Origin: Lachnospiraceae bacterium
GTDB lineage: Bacteria; Bacillota; Clostridia; Lachnospirales; Lachnospiraceae
Direction: 5' to 3'
DNA length: 64,000 nucleotides
NCBI GenBank assembly: GCA_024403515.1
Contig: JAKSRS010000001.1
Span: 1 to 64,000 of the forward strand
The position numbers were made by a program, and so were the translations under genes. Positions within the stretch are counted from its first letter, which is position 1, and each line of letters starts with the position of its first letter. Positions 1 to 8,586 of the stretch are shown here, piece by piece. The notes beneath the pieces were generated by a model, which had not been told where the DNA came from, ran no database searches, and saw nothing but the letters and a program-made list of their open reading frames with translations.

Positions 1-27
1 TTTCTGAATATGTCCTTTACGTGGCAC
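1..27 (-). CDS. rpsG: 30S ribosomal protein S7, N-terminal fragment
   Basis: Only the first nine codons are inside the window, reading MPRKGHIQK, the usual S7 N-terminus. The start codon is GTG (complement of 25-27) with a very strong ribosome binding site, AAGGAGGG, at about 35-42. S7 nucleates assembly of the 30S head. It follows rpsL in the same direction, the normal str-operon order, so fusA and tuf are expected beyond the window. Truncated by the window edge, not by mutation. Confidence 0.9.
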
Positions 28-70
28 GGTTCTTCCCTCCTTATTCATTCGAAAAATAATAGTAACTTTC

Positions 71-92
71 TTCGGGAACATTTTGTTCCGAA
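71..92 (-). other. Stem-loop in the rpsL-rpsG spacer
   Basis: The 174-base spacer between rpsL and rpsG (28-201) holds a compact inverted repeat, GGAACA-AAA-TGTTCC, extended by TTC/GAA with one bulged base. It has no T-run, so it is not an obvious terminator. In E. coli the S12-S7 intercistronic RNA is bound by S7 for feedback control; a similar role here is only a guess. Nothing else recognisable lies in the spacer. Confidence 0.35.
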
Positions 93-201
93 TAGATCAT
101 AGGTACTCACAACGTGTAACTAATCCACCTCTGTGTACGTGCGGAATATCTAATAACAGAATCCAACACTAATTAGTCTTTGTGGTACATTGTTTAGACA
201 A

Positions 202-621
202 TTACTTGCCTGCCTTAGGTCTCTTAGCGCCGTACTTAGAACGAGCCTGTTTTCTGTTAGCAACTCCCGCAGTATCAAGAGTACCTCTAATGATATGGTA
301 TCTTGTACCAGGTAAGTCTTTAACTCTACCGCCACGAACTAAAACTACGCTATGCTCCTGAAGATTGTGGCCTTCACCGGGGATGTAACTTGTTACTTCG
401 ATACCGTTTGAAAGACGTACTCTGGCAATCTTACGGAGAGCTGAGTTAGGCTTCTTAGGAGTCTTTGTCTTAACTGCTGTACACACACCACGCTTCTGAG
501 GAGCTGATGCATCAGTTGCCTTCTTGTGAAGAGAGTTGTAACCCTTCTGAAGAGCAGGAGCTGTTGACTTCTTTTCTGCAGTCTGACGACCCTTTCTTAC
601 TAACTGGTTAAATGTTGGCAT
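202..621 (-). CDS. rpsL: 30S ribosomal protein S12
   Basis: 139-residue S12, which helps control decoding accuracy in the 30S A site. The conserved core is clear: [11 protein letters not shown] around residue 54-64, [10 protein letters not shown] near 82-91 and [10 protein letters not shown] near 96-105. The lysines linked to streptomycin response in E. coli (K43 and K88 with Met counted) correspond to K57 and K101 and are unchanged. The extra segment near residues 18-35 is typical of Firmicutes S12, compared with 124 residues in E. coli. The ATG start is preceded by AGAGGTGA. It has its own consensus promoter and leads into rpsG. Confidence 0.98.
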   Translation of the reverse strand: MPTFNQLVRKGRQTAEKKSTAPALQKGYNSLHKKATDASAPQKRGVCTAVKTKTPKKPNSALRKIARVRLSNGIEVTSYIPGEGHNLQEHSVVLVRGGRVKDLPGTRYHIIRGTLDTAGVANRKQARSKYGAKRPKAGK

Positions 622-665
622 TCTGTTTCACCTCTTTCTCATTGATTATTTGCGCACAAATAAAA

Positions 666-712
666 ACGTACATTTGCGCACGCTCTGTTATTATACGTTC
701 GCTAATGTACGT
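666..712 (-). repeat. Inverted repeat straddling the rpsL -10 box
   Basis: Two 13-base arms, at 666-678 and 700-712, are inverted copies with one mismatch (ACGTACATTWGCG). The 21-base centre contains the -10 hexamer of the rpsL promoter. The predicted start site lies between the arms, so the transcript carries only one arm and the dyad is better read as a DNA operator than as an RNA hairpin. A direct repeat, ATTTGCGCAC, also occurs at about 649-658 and 672-681. Confidence 0.6.
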
Positions 713-718
713 TGTCAA
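690..718 (-). promoter_or_regulatory. rpsL (str operon) promoter
   Basis: A perfect vegetative sigma-factor promoter: TTGACA (complement of 713-718), a 17-base spacer, TATAAT (complement of 690-695). Transcription should begin near 683, giving a leader of about 60 bases before the rpsL ATG. It separates rpsL from the PilZ gene upstream. Confidence 0.9.
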
Positions 719-734
719 CACATTTATTAGGTTT

Positions 735-1391
735 TTACTTGTTGTTTTTCTTGGCCTGCTGTCTGCTTCTAACCTGCTTGGTTGCACAGTATCTGTCGAC
801 CTTGGGATATCTTTTGGTATACATACATCCGTAGAGTATCTGGTTTGAATCTTCGAGTTCAACCCTTCTTACCACTCTTGTGAGAAGTTCGAAATCCTGA
901 TTTAAATCATCATCTACAAAGATAACTGCAAGCCCTGTTCCTAACTCGTAGTTTAAATCTGCGGACTTGTCTATCAAAAATCCAATACCTGAAGAACTGA
1001 TATCTTTAATCCTTACCGGATGTCTTTCCTTGGTCTTGGCATCTATTACCGATCCGGGATCTCCAATAAATACTCTAAAAGCCCCACGTCTGTTAAGTTT
1101 AACGCCTATGGTACCGGTAGAAATGCTTTGATATGTCTGATTATCATAGGTTACTCTGTCTATTCTGACGTTTTTCCACACATAGGGAATCTCGCCTTCT
1201 TTGGTAGCAACGAGTTCGATATGTAAATCAGGTGCGTCAAAAGAAACAATATTGCCATTGTGCCTGAAAGGCTCAACCAATATACTTTCACCATAAGCAG
1301 TTACCATTGTTGTGGACAATGTGGCACTTGTATCGCCTCTTGTAACCGTAATATTAATTTTACTGTCAGGTTGAAGTTCCTGTAATTTCAT
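735..1391 (-). CDS. PilZ-domain protein, YcgR-like c-di-GMP effector
   Basis: 218 residues from the ATG at 1389-1391, which has AGGGGTGA about 8 bases upstream; a longer in-frame reading to 1457 lacks a good ribosome binding site and runs towards the clpX terminator. The N-terminal half (about 1-95) resembles the beta-barrel of YcgR/DgrA proteins. The C-terminal half is a PilZ domain with both c-di-GMP signatures: RRGAFR (RxxxR) near residue 103 and DISSSG (D/NxSxxG) some 25 residues later. The C-terminus is Lys/Arg-rich. Family members bind c-di-GMP and act on motility, polysaccharide synthesis or transcription; the partner is unknown. Proximity to large polysaccharide loci is suggestive only. 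Confidence 0.85.
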   Translation of the reverse strand: MKLQELQPDSKINITVTRGDTSATLSTTMVTAYGESILVEPFRHNGNIVSFDAPDLHIELVATKEGEIPYVWKNVRIDRVTYDNQTYQSISTGTIGVKLNRRGAFRVFIGDPGSVIDAKTKERHPVRIKDISSSGIGFLIDKSADLNYELGTGLAVIFVDDDLNQDFELLTRVVRRVELEDSNQILYGCMYTKRYPKVDRYCATKQVRSRQQAKKNNK

Positions 1392-1460
1392 TGCTATATC
1401 ACCCCTGAAACATTGTCTTTCTCCCCTCGGACAGTGTCTCCTTTGAGAATATATCATATA

Positions 1461-1501
1461 AAAGGGATTCTATCAACATTTCTTGTTGACAGAACCCCTT
1501 T
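1461..1501 (-). terminator. Terminator after the clpX-like gene
   Basis: Two 18-base arms (1461-1478 and 1484-1501) pair completely with two G-U pairs around a 5-base loop, followed in the transcript by TTTTATATGATAT. It lies between the clpX-like stop and the PilZ start. Confidence 0.85.
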
Positions 1502-1536
1502 CCCGTTTCTTCTTAATATATATTAGCCTAAACTTA

Positions 1537-3108
1537 TTAGCCAACTGTTCTCATTTCGATTACCGGTCCACCGGTGCCTTCGATGTACTCTTTAGTAATC
1601 GTTACTTTACCAATATTCTTGTCCTTGGGTATCTCATACATTATATCAAGCATAAAATCTTCGATTATTGCTCTGAGTGCGCGAGCACCTGTATCTCTTT
1701 CAAGAGCCTTTTGTGCTATTGCCTTAAGGGCATCATCTGAAAACTGCAAATCAACCTCATCAAGTTCAAGAAGTTTCTGATACTGTTTTAAGATAGCATT
1801 TTTAGGCTCCTTTAAAATCTGTACAAGCATATCTTCGTCAAGACATTCCAAAGGACAGATGACAGGAAGTCTGCCTACGAATTCAGGTATCATACCAAAC
1901 TTCTTTATATCCTCTACCGTAACCTTGGAAAGGATATTCTTGTCCTTTTCATACTTATCCTTTAACTCTGCCCCGTATCCTATAGACGTTTTTTTGCTAA
2001 GTCTTCTCTTAACAACGTCTTCAAGATCCGGAAAGGCTCCGCCACAGATAAAAAGAATGTTTCTTGTATTCACTGTCGCAAGTGGAACCATCGCATTTTT
2101 GGAATTTGCTCCAACAGGAACCTCTACTTCAGAGCCTTCTAATAGTTTTAACATTCCCTGCTGAACTGACTCACCTGAAACATCTCGCGATGTTGTTTCC
2201 TTCTTTCTTGCTATCTTATCGATTTCATCTATGAAGATAATACCGCGTTCGGCTCTTTCAACGTCGTTATCTGCGGCCGCAAGAAGCTTGGATACAACGC
2301 TTTCTATATCGTCGCCGATATATCCTGCTTCAGTAAGTGATGTTGCATCGGCTATTGCAAGCGGAACATCAAGAAGTTTTGCGAGCGTTTTAACAAGGTA
2401 AGTCTTACCGGAACCTGTCGGACCAATCATAAGGATGTTAGATTTTTCTATCTGAATTTCGTCCATTGTTCCTGTTGCGACACGCTTATAATGGTTATAT
2501 ACGGCAACTGAAATAATCTTCTTGGCCTGCTCCTGTCCAATCACATATTCATCAAGTTTTTCCTTAATCTTATGAGGCGGAAGAATAGTCTTTAAATCAA
2601 TTGGTTCTAAAGGTTTTTTCTTTTTCTTAATTCTCTGTCTTCCGGGAAGTTCTCCGTTCATAAGATCTGCAAGATTCAAAAAGCTGATGTTACTGTAACG
2701 GGGATTAGTGTGAGTCTTTTTACTGCCTTTAGACTCTTCTTCGCCTTCGCTCTCTTCTACATCTTCAGCCTCACCGTCAGTATCTTCAGGCTTTTCTTCC
2801 TCGTCTTCATCATTCTCGTCGCTTTTAGCCTTGTTTCCTGCAAGAAGAGCTTCTAAAAAGCTGTCTGCATCCTGAGCTGACTTATTCTTATTAAACGAGT
2901 CCAAAATACCATCAGGCTCAATGTTATAAACCATTGAAATAGCCTTATTCATGGCATCTGTAGGATAATTTAACTCTTCGGCCATATCTATTGTTCTTTG
3001 AAAACAGTCCTTGCATACACACATGTTTCCGGGAAATTTTATCATTTCACCGGCTTTACTTTCGGGTCTGCGGCACACAAAGCACACTGATTCGTATTCG
3101 TCTGACAT
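1537..3108 (-). CDS. clpX: ClpX-like AAA+ protein unfoldase, divergent, with acidic insert
   Basis: 523 residues against about 420 for ordinary ClpX. Order: an N-terminal zinc-binding domain (CxxC at 9/12 and 32/35), a highly acidic low-complexity stretch (about 96-127), a basic patch (161-165), then the AAA+ module with Walker A GPTGSGKT (229-236), pore loop GYIG (262-265, GYVG in typical ClpX), Walker B IIFIDE (290-295) and sensor-2 GAR. The RKH pore loop of classical ClpX is missing; the equivalent region near 335 reads NSKN. The ClpP-docking IGF loop reads IGY (376-378). ClpX unfolds substrates and feeds ClpP; these changes suggest altered substrate choice. No clpP or tig is adjacent. The ATG follows AGGAG. 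It may be the only ClpX of the cell or a second paralogue. Confidence 0.85.
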   Translation of the reverse strand: MSDEYESVCFVCRRPESKAGEMIKFPGNMCVCKDCFQRTIDMAEELNYPTDAMNKAISMVYNIEPDGILDSFNKNKSAQDADSFLEALLAGNKAKSDENDEDEEEKPEDTDGEAEDVEESEGEEESKGSKKTHTNPRYSNISFLNLADLMNGELPGRQRIKKKKKPLEPIDLKTILPPHKIKEKLDEYVIGQEQAKKIISVAVYNHYKRVATGTMDEIQIEKSNILMIGPTGSGKTYLVKTLAKLLDVPLAIADATSLTEAGYIGDDIESVVSKLLAAADNDVERAERGIIFIDEIDKIARKKETTSRDVSGESVQQGMLKLLEGSEVEVPVGANSKNAMVPLATVNTRNILFICGGAFPDLEDVVKRRLSKKTSIGYGAELKDKYEKDKNILSKVTVEDIKKFGMIPEFVGRLPVICPLECLDEDMLVQILKEPKNAILKQYQKLLELDEVDLQFSDDALKAIAQKALERDTGARALRAIIEDFMLDIMYEIPKDKNIGKVTITKEYIEGTGGPVIEMRTVG

Positions 3109-3156
3109 AATGTTCTCCTAAAAAGTATACTGTTCTTATGAATTATACTGATGTTT

Positions 3157-3185
3157 ATTATAAAAGAATAAATAGGCCGACACAA
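3157..3185 (-). promoter_or_regulatory. Candidate promoter of the clpX-like gene
   Basis: TTGTGT (complement of 3180-3185), 17-base spacer, TATAAT (complement of 3157-3162). The -10 is perfect and the -35 matches only in TTG. It sits between the htrA terminator and the clpX start. A second TATAAT at 3142-3147 has no matching -35. Confidence 0.5.
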
Positions 3186-3195
3186 GTAAATAAAC

Positions 3196-3250
3196 TATAA
3201 ACAAATGGCCCTGACAAGGACTTTTAAAGACTTATCCTTATCAGGGCCAT
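3196..3250 (-). terminator. Terminator after htrA
   Basis: 16-base arms at 3205-3220 and 3235-3250 pair with a single G-U pair, and the loop can pair further (CTTTT/AAAG). The transcript continues with TTTGTTTATAG. It lies seven bases past the htrA stop. Confidence 0.85.
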
Positions 3251-3256
3251 GTATCA

Positions 3257-4621
3257 TTAATCTTTCAAATCAGACTTGACGCTAAGTGTTACATCAACTT
3301 CAAGTTCTTCATATCCTGTTGTTGATGATCTTGAAACAGTAATCTTCACTGTGTCGCCGCCTTTGTAGTAGCTGAGTGTTTCCTGAAGCATTTCTATTGT
3401 AGAAATACTCTGTCCATCCACCTTGGTAATAACATCACCGTAATTTAATCCTGCCTTAGCTGCTGCTGAGTCGGCATAAATCTTAGTGATAAGTACTCCC
3501 TGAGGCATTCCATATGTTAAGGAAGCATCTGAATCGATTGTTGTTCCCTGAATTCCGATGTATCCCTTTTCATCATCGTTTACCTTAAATCTTGTCTCAC
3601 GATTGCTTAAATCTTCGATAATTCCGCGAACCTGTGTAATAGGAATTGCATATCCCATTCCTTCAATCTGTGCACTCGCGATCTTGCTTGAGTTAATTCC
3701 TACAACTTCACCTCTGATATTTAAAAGCGCTCCACCTGAGTTACCGGGATTTATTGCTGCACTGGTCTGGATAAGACTGCTGCTTGAATTTTCCATGTTG
3801 ATATCACGGTTAAGCGCGCTTATTACACCGGTTGTTACGGACTGTCCATATCCAAGTGCGTTTCCGATTGCAATTGCAGGTTCACCGATTTTAAGACTAT
3901 CAGAATCACCAAGAGCCGCTATGGCAATTGCTTTATTTGTTTCATCAGATAAATCTTCTTTCTTTACGGCGATAACTGCTATATCAACACTTGAATCAAA
4001 GCCCTTTACATAAGCAGGATATTCAGACTGATCAATGAACTGTACTGCTAAGCCTATTGTGTTTTCTACTACATGATAGTTAGTAACTAAAAGGTATTCA
4101 TCATCGTTTTCGCCGATAATAATTCCCGAACCGCTTGACTGAGATTCCTGCTTATACTGACGACCCCAATAAGAATATGTTTCTTCTGATGTATTTGTAA
4201 CAGATACCATTGAAGGCATCACAATATCAACTACCTTGGTCACATCTGAAACGATTGCGACGTTTTCAGCATGTGCTGTCACATTATCATCCGAAGAGTT
4301 AGCTATAATTGCCTGGGTTCCAACCTGCTTCTGAAGTTCGTTTACTTTATCCTCAAGCTTTTTAATTTCTTCATCATTGCCAAAAGAAATGATGCTTCTT
4401 CCCGTAACTTCATTTACAGTGTAAAGTCCTATGCCAAAGCATAAACCAAAGCAAAGGCCTATGATTGCTCCAAGCATTATTTTAAATGCTGCAGGAGTTT
4501 TCTTTTCTTTTTTTACAGGTGTATAAACAGGTCTTTCCGGTGCAGTATAAACTGCCTGCGAAGTTACCTGCTCAACACTTTCTCTTGTTACGTTTTCTGA
4601 ATTTATATTCTGTTCTTCCAT
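3257..4621 (-). CDS. htrA: Membrane-anchored HtrA/DegP-type serine protease
   Basis: 454 residues. A cytoplasmic N-terminal tail (1-45) leads to one membrane helix (about 46-68), a short coiled-coil (84-102) and an S1C trypsin-like domain with the triad H183 (TNYHVV), D213 (VDIAV) and S295 (GNSGG). A single PDZ domain occupies about 355-445. This is the usual Gram-positive HtrA layout, with the protease outside the cell, where it degrades or refolds damaged exported proteins. The ATG is preceded by AAGGAGGGG. It forms a single-gene unit with its own terminator. Paralogue naming (htrA, htrB, yyxA) cannot be settled from sequence alone. Confidence 0.93.
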   Translation of the reverse strand: MEEQNINSENVTRESVEQVTSQAVYTAPERPVYTPVKKEKKTPAAFKIMLGAIIGLCFGLCFGIGLYTVNEVTGRSIISFGNDEEIKKLEDKVNELQKQVGTQAIIANSSDDNVTAHAENVAIVSDVTKVVDIVMPSMVSVTNTSEETYSYWGRQYKQESQSSGSGIIIGENDDEYLLVTNYHVVENTIGLAVQFIDQSEYPAYVKGFDSSVDIAVIAVKKEDLSDETNKAIAIAALGDSDSLKIGEPAIAIGNALGYGQSVTTGVISALNRDINMENSSSSLIQTSAAINPGNSGGALLNIRGEVVGINSSKIASAQIEGMGYAIPITQVRGIIEDLSNRETRFKVNDDEKGYIGIQGTTIDSDASLTYGMPQGVLITKIYADSAAAKAGLNYGDVITKVDGQSISTIEMLQETLSYYKGGDTVKITVSRSSTTGYEELEVDVTLSVKSDLKD

Positions 4622-4736
4622 ATCGAAGCCCCTCCTTATCGATTTCTATGAAAAGAGTATAAAAACGCTTTGTGTCTTATTTGTGTTCATATTGTAAAAA
4701 AAGTATGGACACTTATTAAGATTTAATTACATACAA

Positions 4737-4758
4737 AAGGTCGGCTTTCGCCGACCTT
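4737..4758 (-). terminator. Terminator after the GT2 gene
   Basis: Nine-base GC-rich arms (4737-4745 and 4750-4758) close a GAAA tetraloop, followed by TTGTATGTAATT in the transcript. It lies directly after the stop of the GT2 gene and ends the 8492-to-4761 unit. Confidence 0.85.
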
Positions 4759-4760
4759 GT

Positions 4761-5822
4761 TTATTGTTCTTTAGTTTCTTTGTAGGAACTAGATGATGTA
4801 GTAATAGGAACCTTCGTTATCATTGCAAGTTCTTCCTCGCTACGTCCATATCCAAGTCGGGCGTTAATGTTGCCCCTGTCTCTTATGAGTTCATCCTCAC
4901 GCCAGTAGCTTGGATTCATTGTTTTTCTAAGAATTGCTTTCTTGGAAAGATGCATAAATCTCTTACCACTTCTGTAGCCTAAGTACTTATACGCGCTTTG
5001 TATATATAACTTAGGTATTTCGAACTTATTTCCTGTATCACTAAGGTGCTTGGCTGTCTTTTTTACAAGACGCATTCCCTCTCCCTTTGTGTTTAATCCT
5101 TCAAAAATTTCAGGATGCTTAGCATGTGAAACGCCGATATCGAAGTTTCTGCTGTACTGCTCTGCGTTTGTATAGTTATGTGAGTGAAGAACCTTGGCTG
5201 TTGATACGTATGCTACTTTGTAGCCCTCGTTGATTGCCTTGGCCGCATAAAGCATGTCCTCATTAAAGATTGCATGATTTAAAAATCCGCCAAGTTCATC
5301 AAAAGTTTTTCTTCTATACATTGCGCACACATTGGAACAAAAGTAAGCCTTTATTCCAAGTGTGGCTATATCAGCTGCACTATGCACTGAAGATTCTTCA
5401 GGATAGTTAAAAAGTCTTGTGTACTTTTCTCTTTCAGAAGAACCTTCTTTGGCTATCTGCCTTGCATAAGCAACAGCGATTGAATCGTCTGCTTCCAATG
5501 CATATACAAGTTCTTCTACAAGTCTGTTACCAACAGGAACTGCATCCTGCGTCATAAAAAGAAAGTAATCAGCATCTGATCTTGCAACGCCCTGATTTCT
5601 TGTCCTTCCATGGTCAAATTCCTTTTTGGATATATGCTTTACTTCCATATTCTTATTGGAATTGACAAAAGATGTTGCGTAAGTCATTCTTTCGAAGTAC
5701 TTCTGCTCTGTATTCATGATAATTATCTTGTTTATCTTAACCGTCTGTGACTGCATTATCGCAATCGAGTCTATCAAAGACTTATCCGGCATATATGTAG
5801 GTATGATTAAGTCAATTTTCAT
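4761..5822 (-). CDS. GT2 glycosyltransferase, rhamnosyltransferase-like
   Basis: 353 residues with a GT-A fold from residue 1: LIIPTYMPDKS at the N-terminus, the EFDHGRTRNQG signature seen in many rhamnosyltransferases near residue 93, and an aspartate-containing TQDAVP motif near 115. There is no membrane span, so it acts on the cytoplasmic face, adding a sugar to an undecaprenyl-linked chain. The ATG has AAGGAA about 12 bases upstream. It is last in the unit PGT, LCP, GT2, suggesting all three act on one glycan. The sugar (rhamnose is likely) is inferred from family resemblance. Confidence 0.8.
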   Translation of the reverse strand: MKIDLIIPTYMPDKSLIDSIAIMQSQTVKINKIIIMNTEQKYFERMTYATSFVNSNKNMEVKHISKKEFDHGRTRNQGVARSDADYFLFMTQDAVPVGNRLVEELVYALEADDSIAVAYARQIAKEGSSEREKYTRLFNYPEESSVHSAADIATLGIKAYFCSNVCAMYRRKTFDELGGFLNHAIFNEDMLYAAKAINEGYKVAYVSTAKVLHSHNYTNAEQYSRNFDIGVSHAKHPEIFEGLNTKGEGMRLVKKTAKHLSDTGNKFEIPKLYIQSAYKYLGYRSGKRFMHLSKKAILRKTMNPSYWREDELIRDRGNINARLGYGRSEEELAMITKVPITTSSSSYKETKEQ

Positions 5823-5858
5823 GAAATATCGTGTTCCTTAGTTAGTCTTACTTAAATA

Positions 5859-7052
5859 TTATTCACCATCATCGGTTGAATCGTCTGTGTATGCGTTTGT
5901 ATCCTTAATTGTTGTTGCACCTGTAAGGTAAGGATGTGTTTCGTTGTAAATCTGTGAACTATACTTCTTTACATTTTCTGAAGGAGAATAGTCATTATCA
6001 TCGAAGAGGAATTCGTGAAGCCACTTAACGTTGCTTTCAAGATCAAGAGGAATTACACAGCTGCCCTTAGAACCAATTGTTCCTGTTGTGATCTGTCCTT
6101 CTGTAGGGAATCCTGCTTCATCTACAATATTATACGATGCAACTTCTGATAAAAGTTCAAGAATTTCTGTAAGATCAAGTGATGTATATACTTCACTGAA
6201 TACGTTGTTACAGATCTTTGCAAGGTCTGTGGGAGAAGCTGTCTTGGCCTTTTCAAGTGTTGCCTTTAATACTTCTCTCTGTCTTTCTGTACGCTTAAAG
6301 TCGTTACCTGCTGTGTAACGGATACGGCAGTAAGCTGTAGCCTGAAGACCATTAAGTGTAAGGTTACCTGTTTCAGTAACTGCTGTGTACTTAGGTGCTA
6401 CACCCTTTGATACCATTTCAATCTGGTAGTTGTTGATATGCTTGATTTCTTCTGAGTCAACTTCAACCTTTACACCACCGAGTGCATCGATTACGTCTGT
6501 AAGTCCTGAGAAACCGATTGTAATGAAGTCTGTAATATCCATATCAAGGTTAGCATTTAACATCTTAATTGACTGTTCTGCTCCGCCGTATGCATATGAT
6601 GCATTACATTTACCATATGCTTCTGTATTGCCCATCTGGTTTAAATATGTATCACGGTATACGCTGACAAGCTTAACTTCCTTGTTTTCTTCATTAATAG
6701 AAGCGATCATGATTGTATCGGTACGTGTCTTCTGAGCAAGCTGTCCTTCACGTGAGTCTACACCGAATAAAGCGATGTTTCTGTAACCCTTTAAGGTTTC
6801 ATTTTCTTTAACTTCTTCGTTGAAGGTCTGTTCAAGTTCTTTTTCATCAATACTTAACTTTAACACACCACCGTTTGAAATGCTTGTTGTTCCATCTCCT
6901 GACTCATCGCCGCTGGCTCCTGTTGCTCTAAATACGAGCCAAAGTCCAACTACTAATACGGCTAAAACCACAATTTCAACTGCGAAAAGAATAATCTTTC
7001 CTGTCTTGGCCTTCTTGGCTCCATCCGCATTTCCAGGTCTTCCTGTCTTCAT
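5859..7052 (-). CDS. LytR-CpsA-Psr family glycopolymer-peptidoglycan ligase
   Basis: 397 residues: a basic cytoplasmic tail, one membrane helix (about 20-41), then the LCP domain (about 85-305) with the signatures NIALFGVDSR, RTDTIM and SVYRDTY. LCP enzymes move a polysaccharide or teichoic acid from undecaprenyl diphosphate onto peptidoglycan at the outer face. Between the initiating transferase and a GT2 it probably anchors the polymer made by this locus. It is the only LCP protein in the window although three assembly systems are present. The Ser/Thr/Asp-rich C-terminal 60 residues are not part of the core fold. Confidence 0.9.
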   Translation of the reverse strand: MKTGRPGNADGAKKAKTGKIILFAVEIVVLAVLVVGLWLVFRATGASGDESGDGTTSISNGGVLKLSIDEKELEQTFNEEVKENETLKGYRNIALFGVDSREGQLAQKTRTDTIMIASINEENKEVKLVSVYRDTYLNQMGNTEAYGKCNASYAYGGAEQSIKMLNANLDMDITDFITIGFSGLTDVIDALGGVKVEVDSEEIKHINNYQIEMVSKGVAPKYTAVTETGNLTLNGLQATAYCRIRYTAGNDFKRTERQREVLKATLEKAKTASPTDLAKICNNVFSEVYTSLDLTEILELLSEVASYNIVDEAGFPTEGQITTGTIGSKGSCVIPLDLESNVKWLHEFLFDDNDYSPSENVKKYSSQIYNETHPYLTGATTIKDTNAYTDDSTDDGE

Positions 7053-7082
7053 CTAAAATTTCCTCCAATAAACATTTATTCT

Positions 7083-8492
7083 TTAATATGCATTCTTATT
7101 AACAAATCCTACAAAAAATGTAAGAAATATTATCTTGATATCCATCCAGAAGGTCCAGTTTTCAATGTAATACAAATCGTACTCGATTCGCTTGTAAATT
7201 GATGTATCTCCTCTGAATCCGTTTATCTGGGCCCAGCCGGTCAGTCCCGGACGAACCTGATGTTTTATCATATATCTCGGAATTTCTTCCTTAAACTTTT
7301 CAACAAACTGAGGTCTTTCAGGTCTTGGTCCAACAAGACTCATATCGCCAAACAGAATGTTAAACAACTGGGGCAGTTCGTCGATACTTGTTTTTCTGAT
7401 GAACTTTCCAACTTTAGTAACTCTGGGATCACCTTTTGTGGTCCACTTGGTCTTTTCATCGGCTTCGGTCTGAACCTTCATTGATCTGAACTTGTACATT
7501 TTAAATGTCTTGTTCGAAAGTCCGACTCTTTCCTGCTTGTAAATAATAGGTCCCTTGCTGGTAGCCTTAACTGCAATAGCTGTCGCAAGCATTATTGGGG
7601 AAGTTATTATTATTCCAAACAAAGCTCCGATGATATCTATTGTACGCTTTATAAATCTGAATACCGGATTTGTAAGCGGTACATATCTTATGTTAATAAC
7701 AGGCAGACCCTGTACATCCTCTGTGTATGGCATTGTCGGAATTATGCTCATATAATCAGGTATGAACTTGGTATGAACACCTGACTTTTCACACAAATCA
7801 ACAATGTTTTCAAGGCGTGAGTAATCTTTAAGGCCTATCGTAATGATGATTTCTTCAAGCTGGCTGTTACCAAGGATGACCGAAAGATTATCAATTCTTC
7901 CAAGTACCTTTACACCCTTAAATGTCGTTCCTGCAGGAACTTCATCATCAAGTACACCTTTAACGTTATATCCCCACTGAGGATTCTGAACAAGTCTTGT
8001 AATATATTCCTCAGCAGTTCTTGAATATCCCACCAAAAGAACGTTTTTAATATTCTTTTCGTTGGTCCTAAGCTTCACAAGAATTTTTCTTGTAAGTACA
8101 TGCGCCGTCTGTGTCAGTACTATGTTTATGATTGCAAAGTAGCCAATCATGGTTCTTGAAAAGTCCGGCTGATTAAGTACGAACAATACCATGAAGAATA
8201 TTGCCACACTTATAAAGTTTCCTTTAACTATCGCGCCAAACTCTCCCGAGTCTCTGACTCCACGTTTAGGTGAGTAAAGTCTCGTCGAATAGTAAACCGC
8301 AACAACACCGGGCACTATGAACCACAATGCAAAAGCATATGTATCAAAGGACAAAACACCAGTGCCTTCTTCTACCTGAGACAATGGGCTTGCAAACTTA
8401 AGATACCATGCCAGCAAATAAGCAGCTGCAGTGATTATAGCGTCTATGAAAACTCTTAATCTGTTTATCTGTCTCTGTATATCTTTAATCAT
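7083..8492 (-). CDS. Undecaprenyl-phosphate sugar-phosphate transferase, WbaP/CpsE type
   Basis: 469 residues with the full architecture: four to five N-terminal membrane helices (about 10-130), a Rossmann-like middle domain (about 145-265), and a C-terminal bacterial sugar transferase domain (about 275-469). That domain carries the motifs KGPIIYKQERVG, YKFRSM, DELPQLFNI, LVGPRPE and GLTGWAQINGFRG. It transfers a hexose-1-phosphate to undecaprenyl phosphate, the first step of a repeat unit. It heads the unit ending at 4761. One of three initiating transferases here (also 49783-51201 and 56633-57253). The sugar cannot be read from sequence. Confidence 0.92.
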   Translation of the reverse strand: MIKDIQRQINRLRVFIDAIITAAAYLLAWYLKFASPLSQVEEGTGVLSFDTYAFALWFIVPGVVAVYYSTRLYSPKRGVRDSGEFGAIVKGNFISVAIFFMVLFVLNQPDFSRTMIGYFAIINIVLTQTAHVLTRKILVKLRTNEKNIKNVLLVGYSRTAEEYITRLVQNPQWGYNVKGVLDDEVPAGTTFKGVKVLGRIDNLSVILGNSQLEEIIITIGLKDYSRLENIVDLCEKSGVHTKFIPDYMSIIPTMPYTEDVQGLPVINIRYVPLTNPVFRFIKRTIDIIGALFGIIITSPIMLATAIAVKATSKGPIIYKQERVGLSNKTFKMYKFRSMKVQTEADEKTKWTTKGDPRVTKVGKFIRKTSIDELPQLFNILFGDMSLVGPRPERPQFVEKFKEEIPRYMIKHQVRPGLTGWAQINGFRGDTSIYKRIEYDLYYIENWTFWMDIKIIFLTFFVGFVNKNAY

Positions 8493-8586
8493 ATTTTTTC
8501 CTAATTATCCAAAATAGGTATAATGCACTAAATGAATCATACTACTCATTGGTGAAAAAAACTATTTAAGACTTTTTTAAGATTAC

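Noticed and set aside
3558..4013. A 151-codon plus-strand open frame
   Set aside because: Antisense to the HtrA protease domain, whose catalytic motifs are intact on the minus strand.
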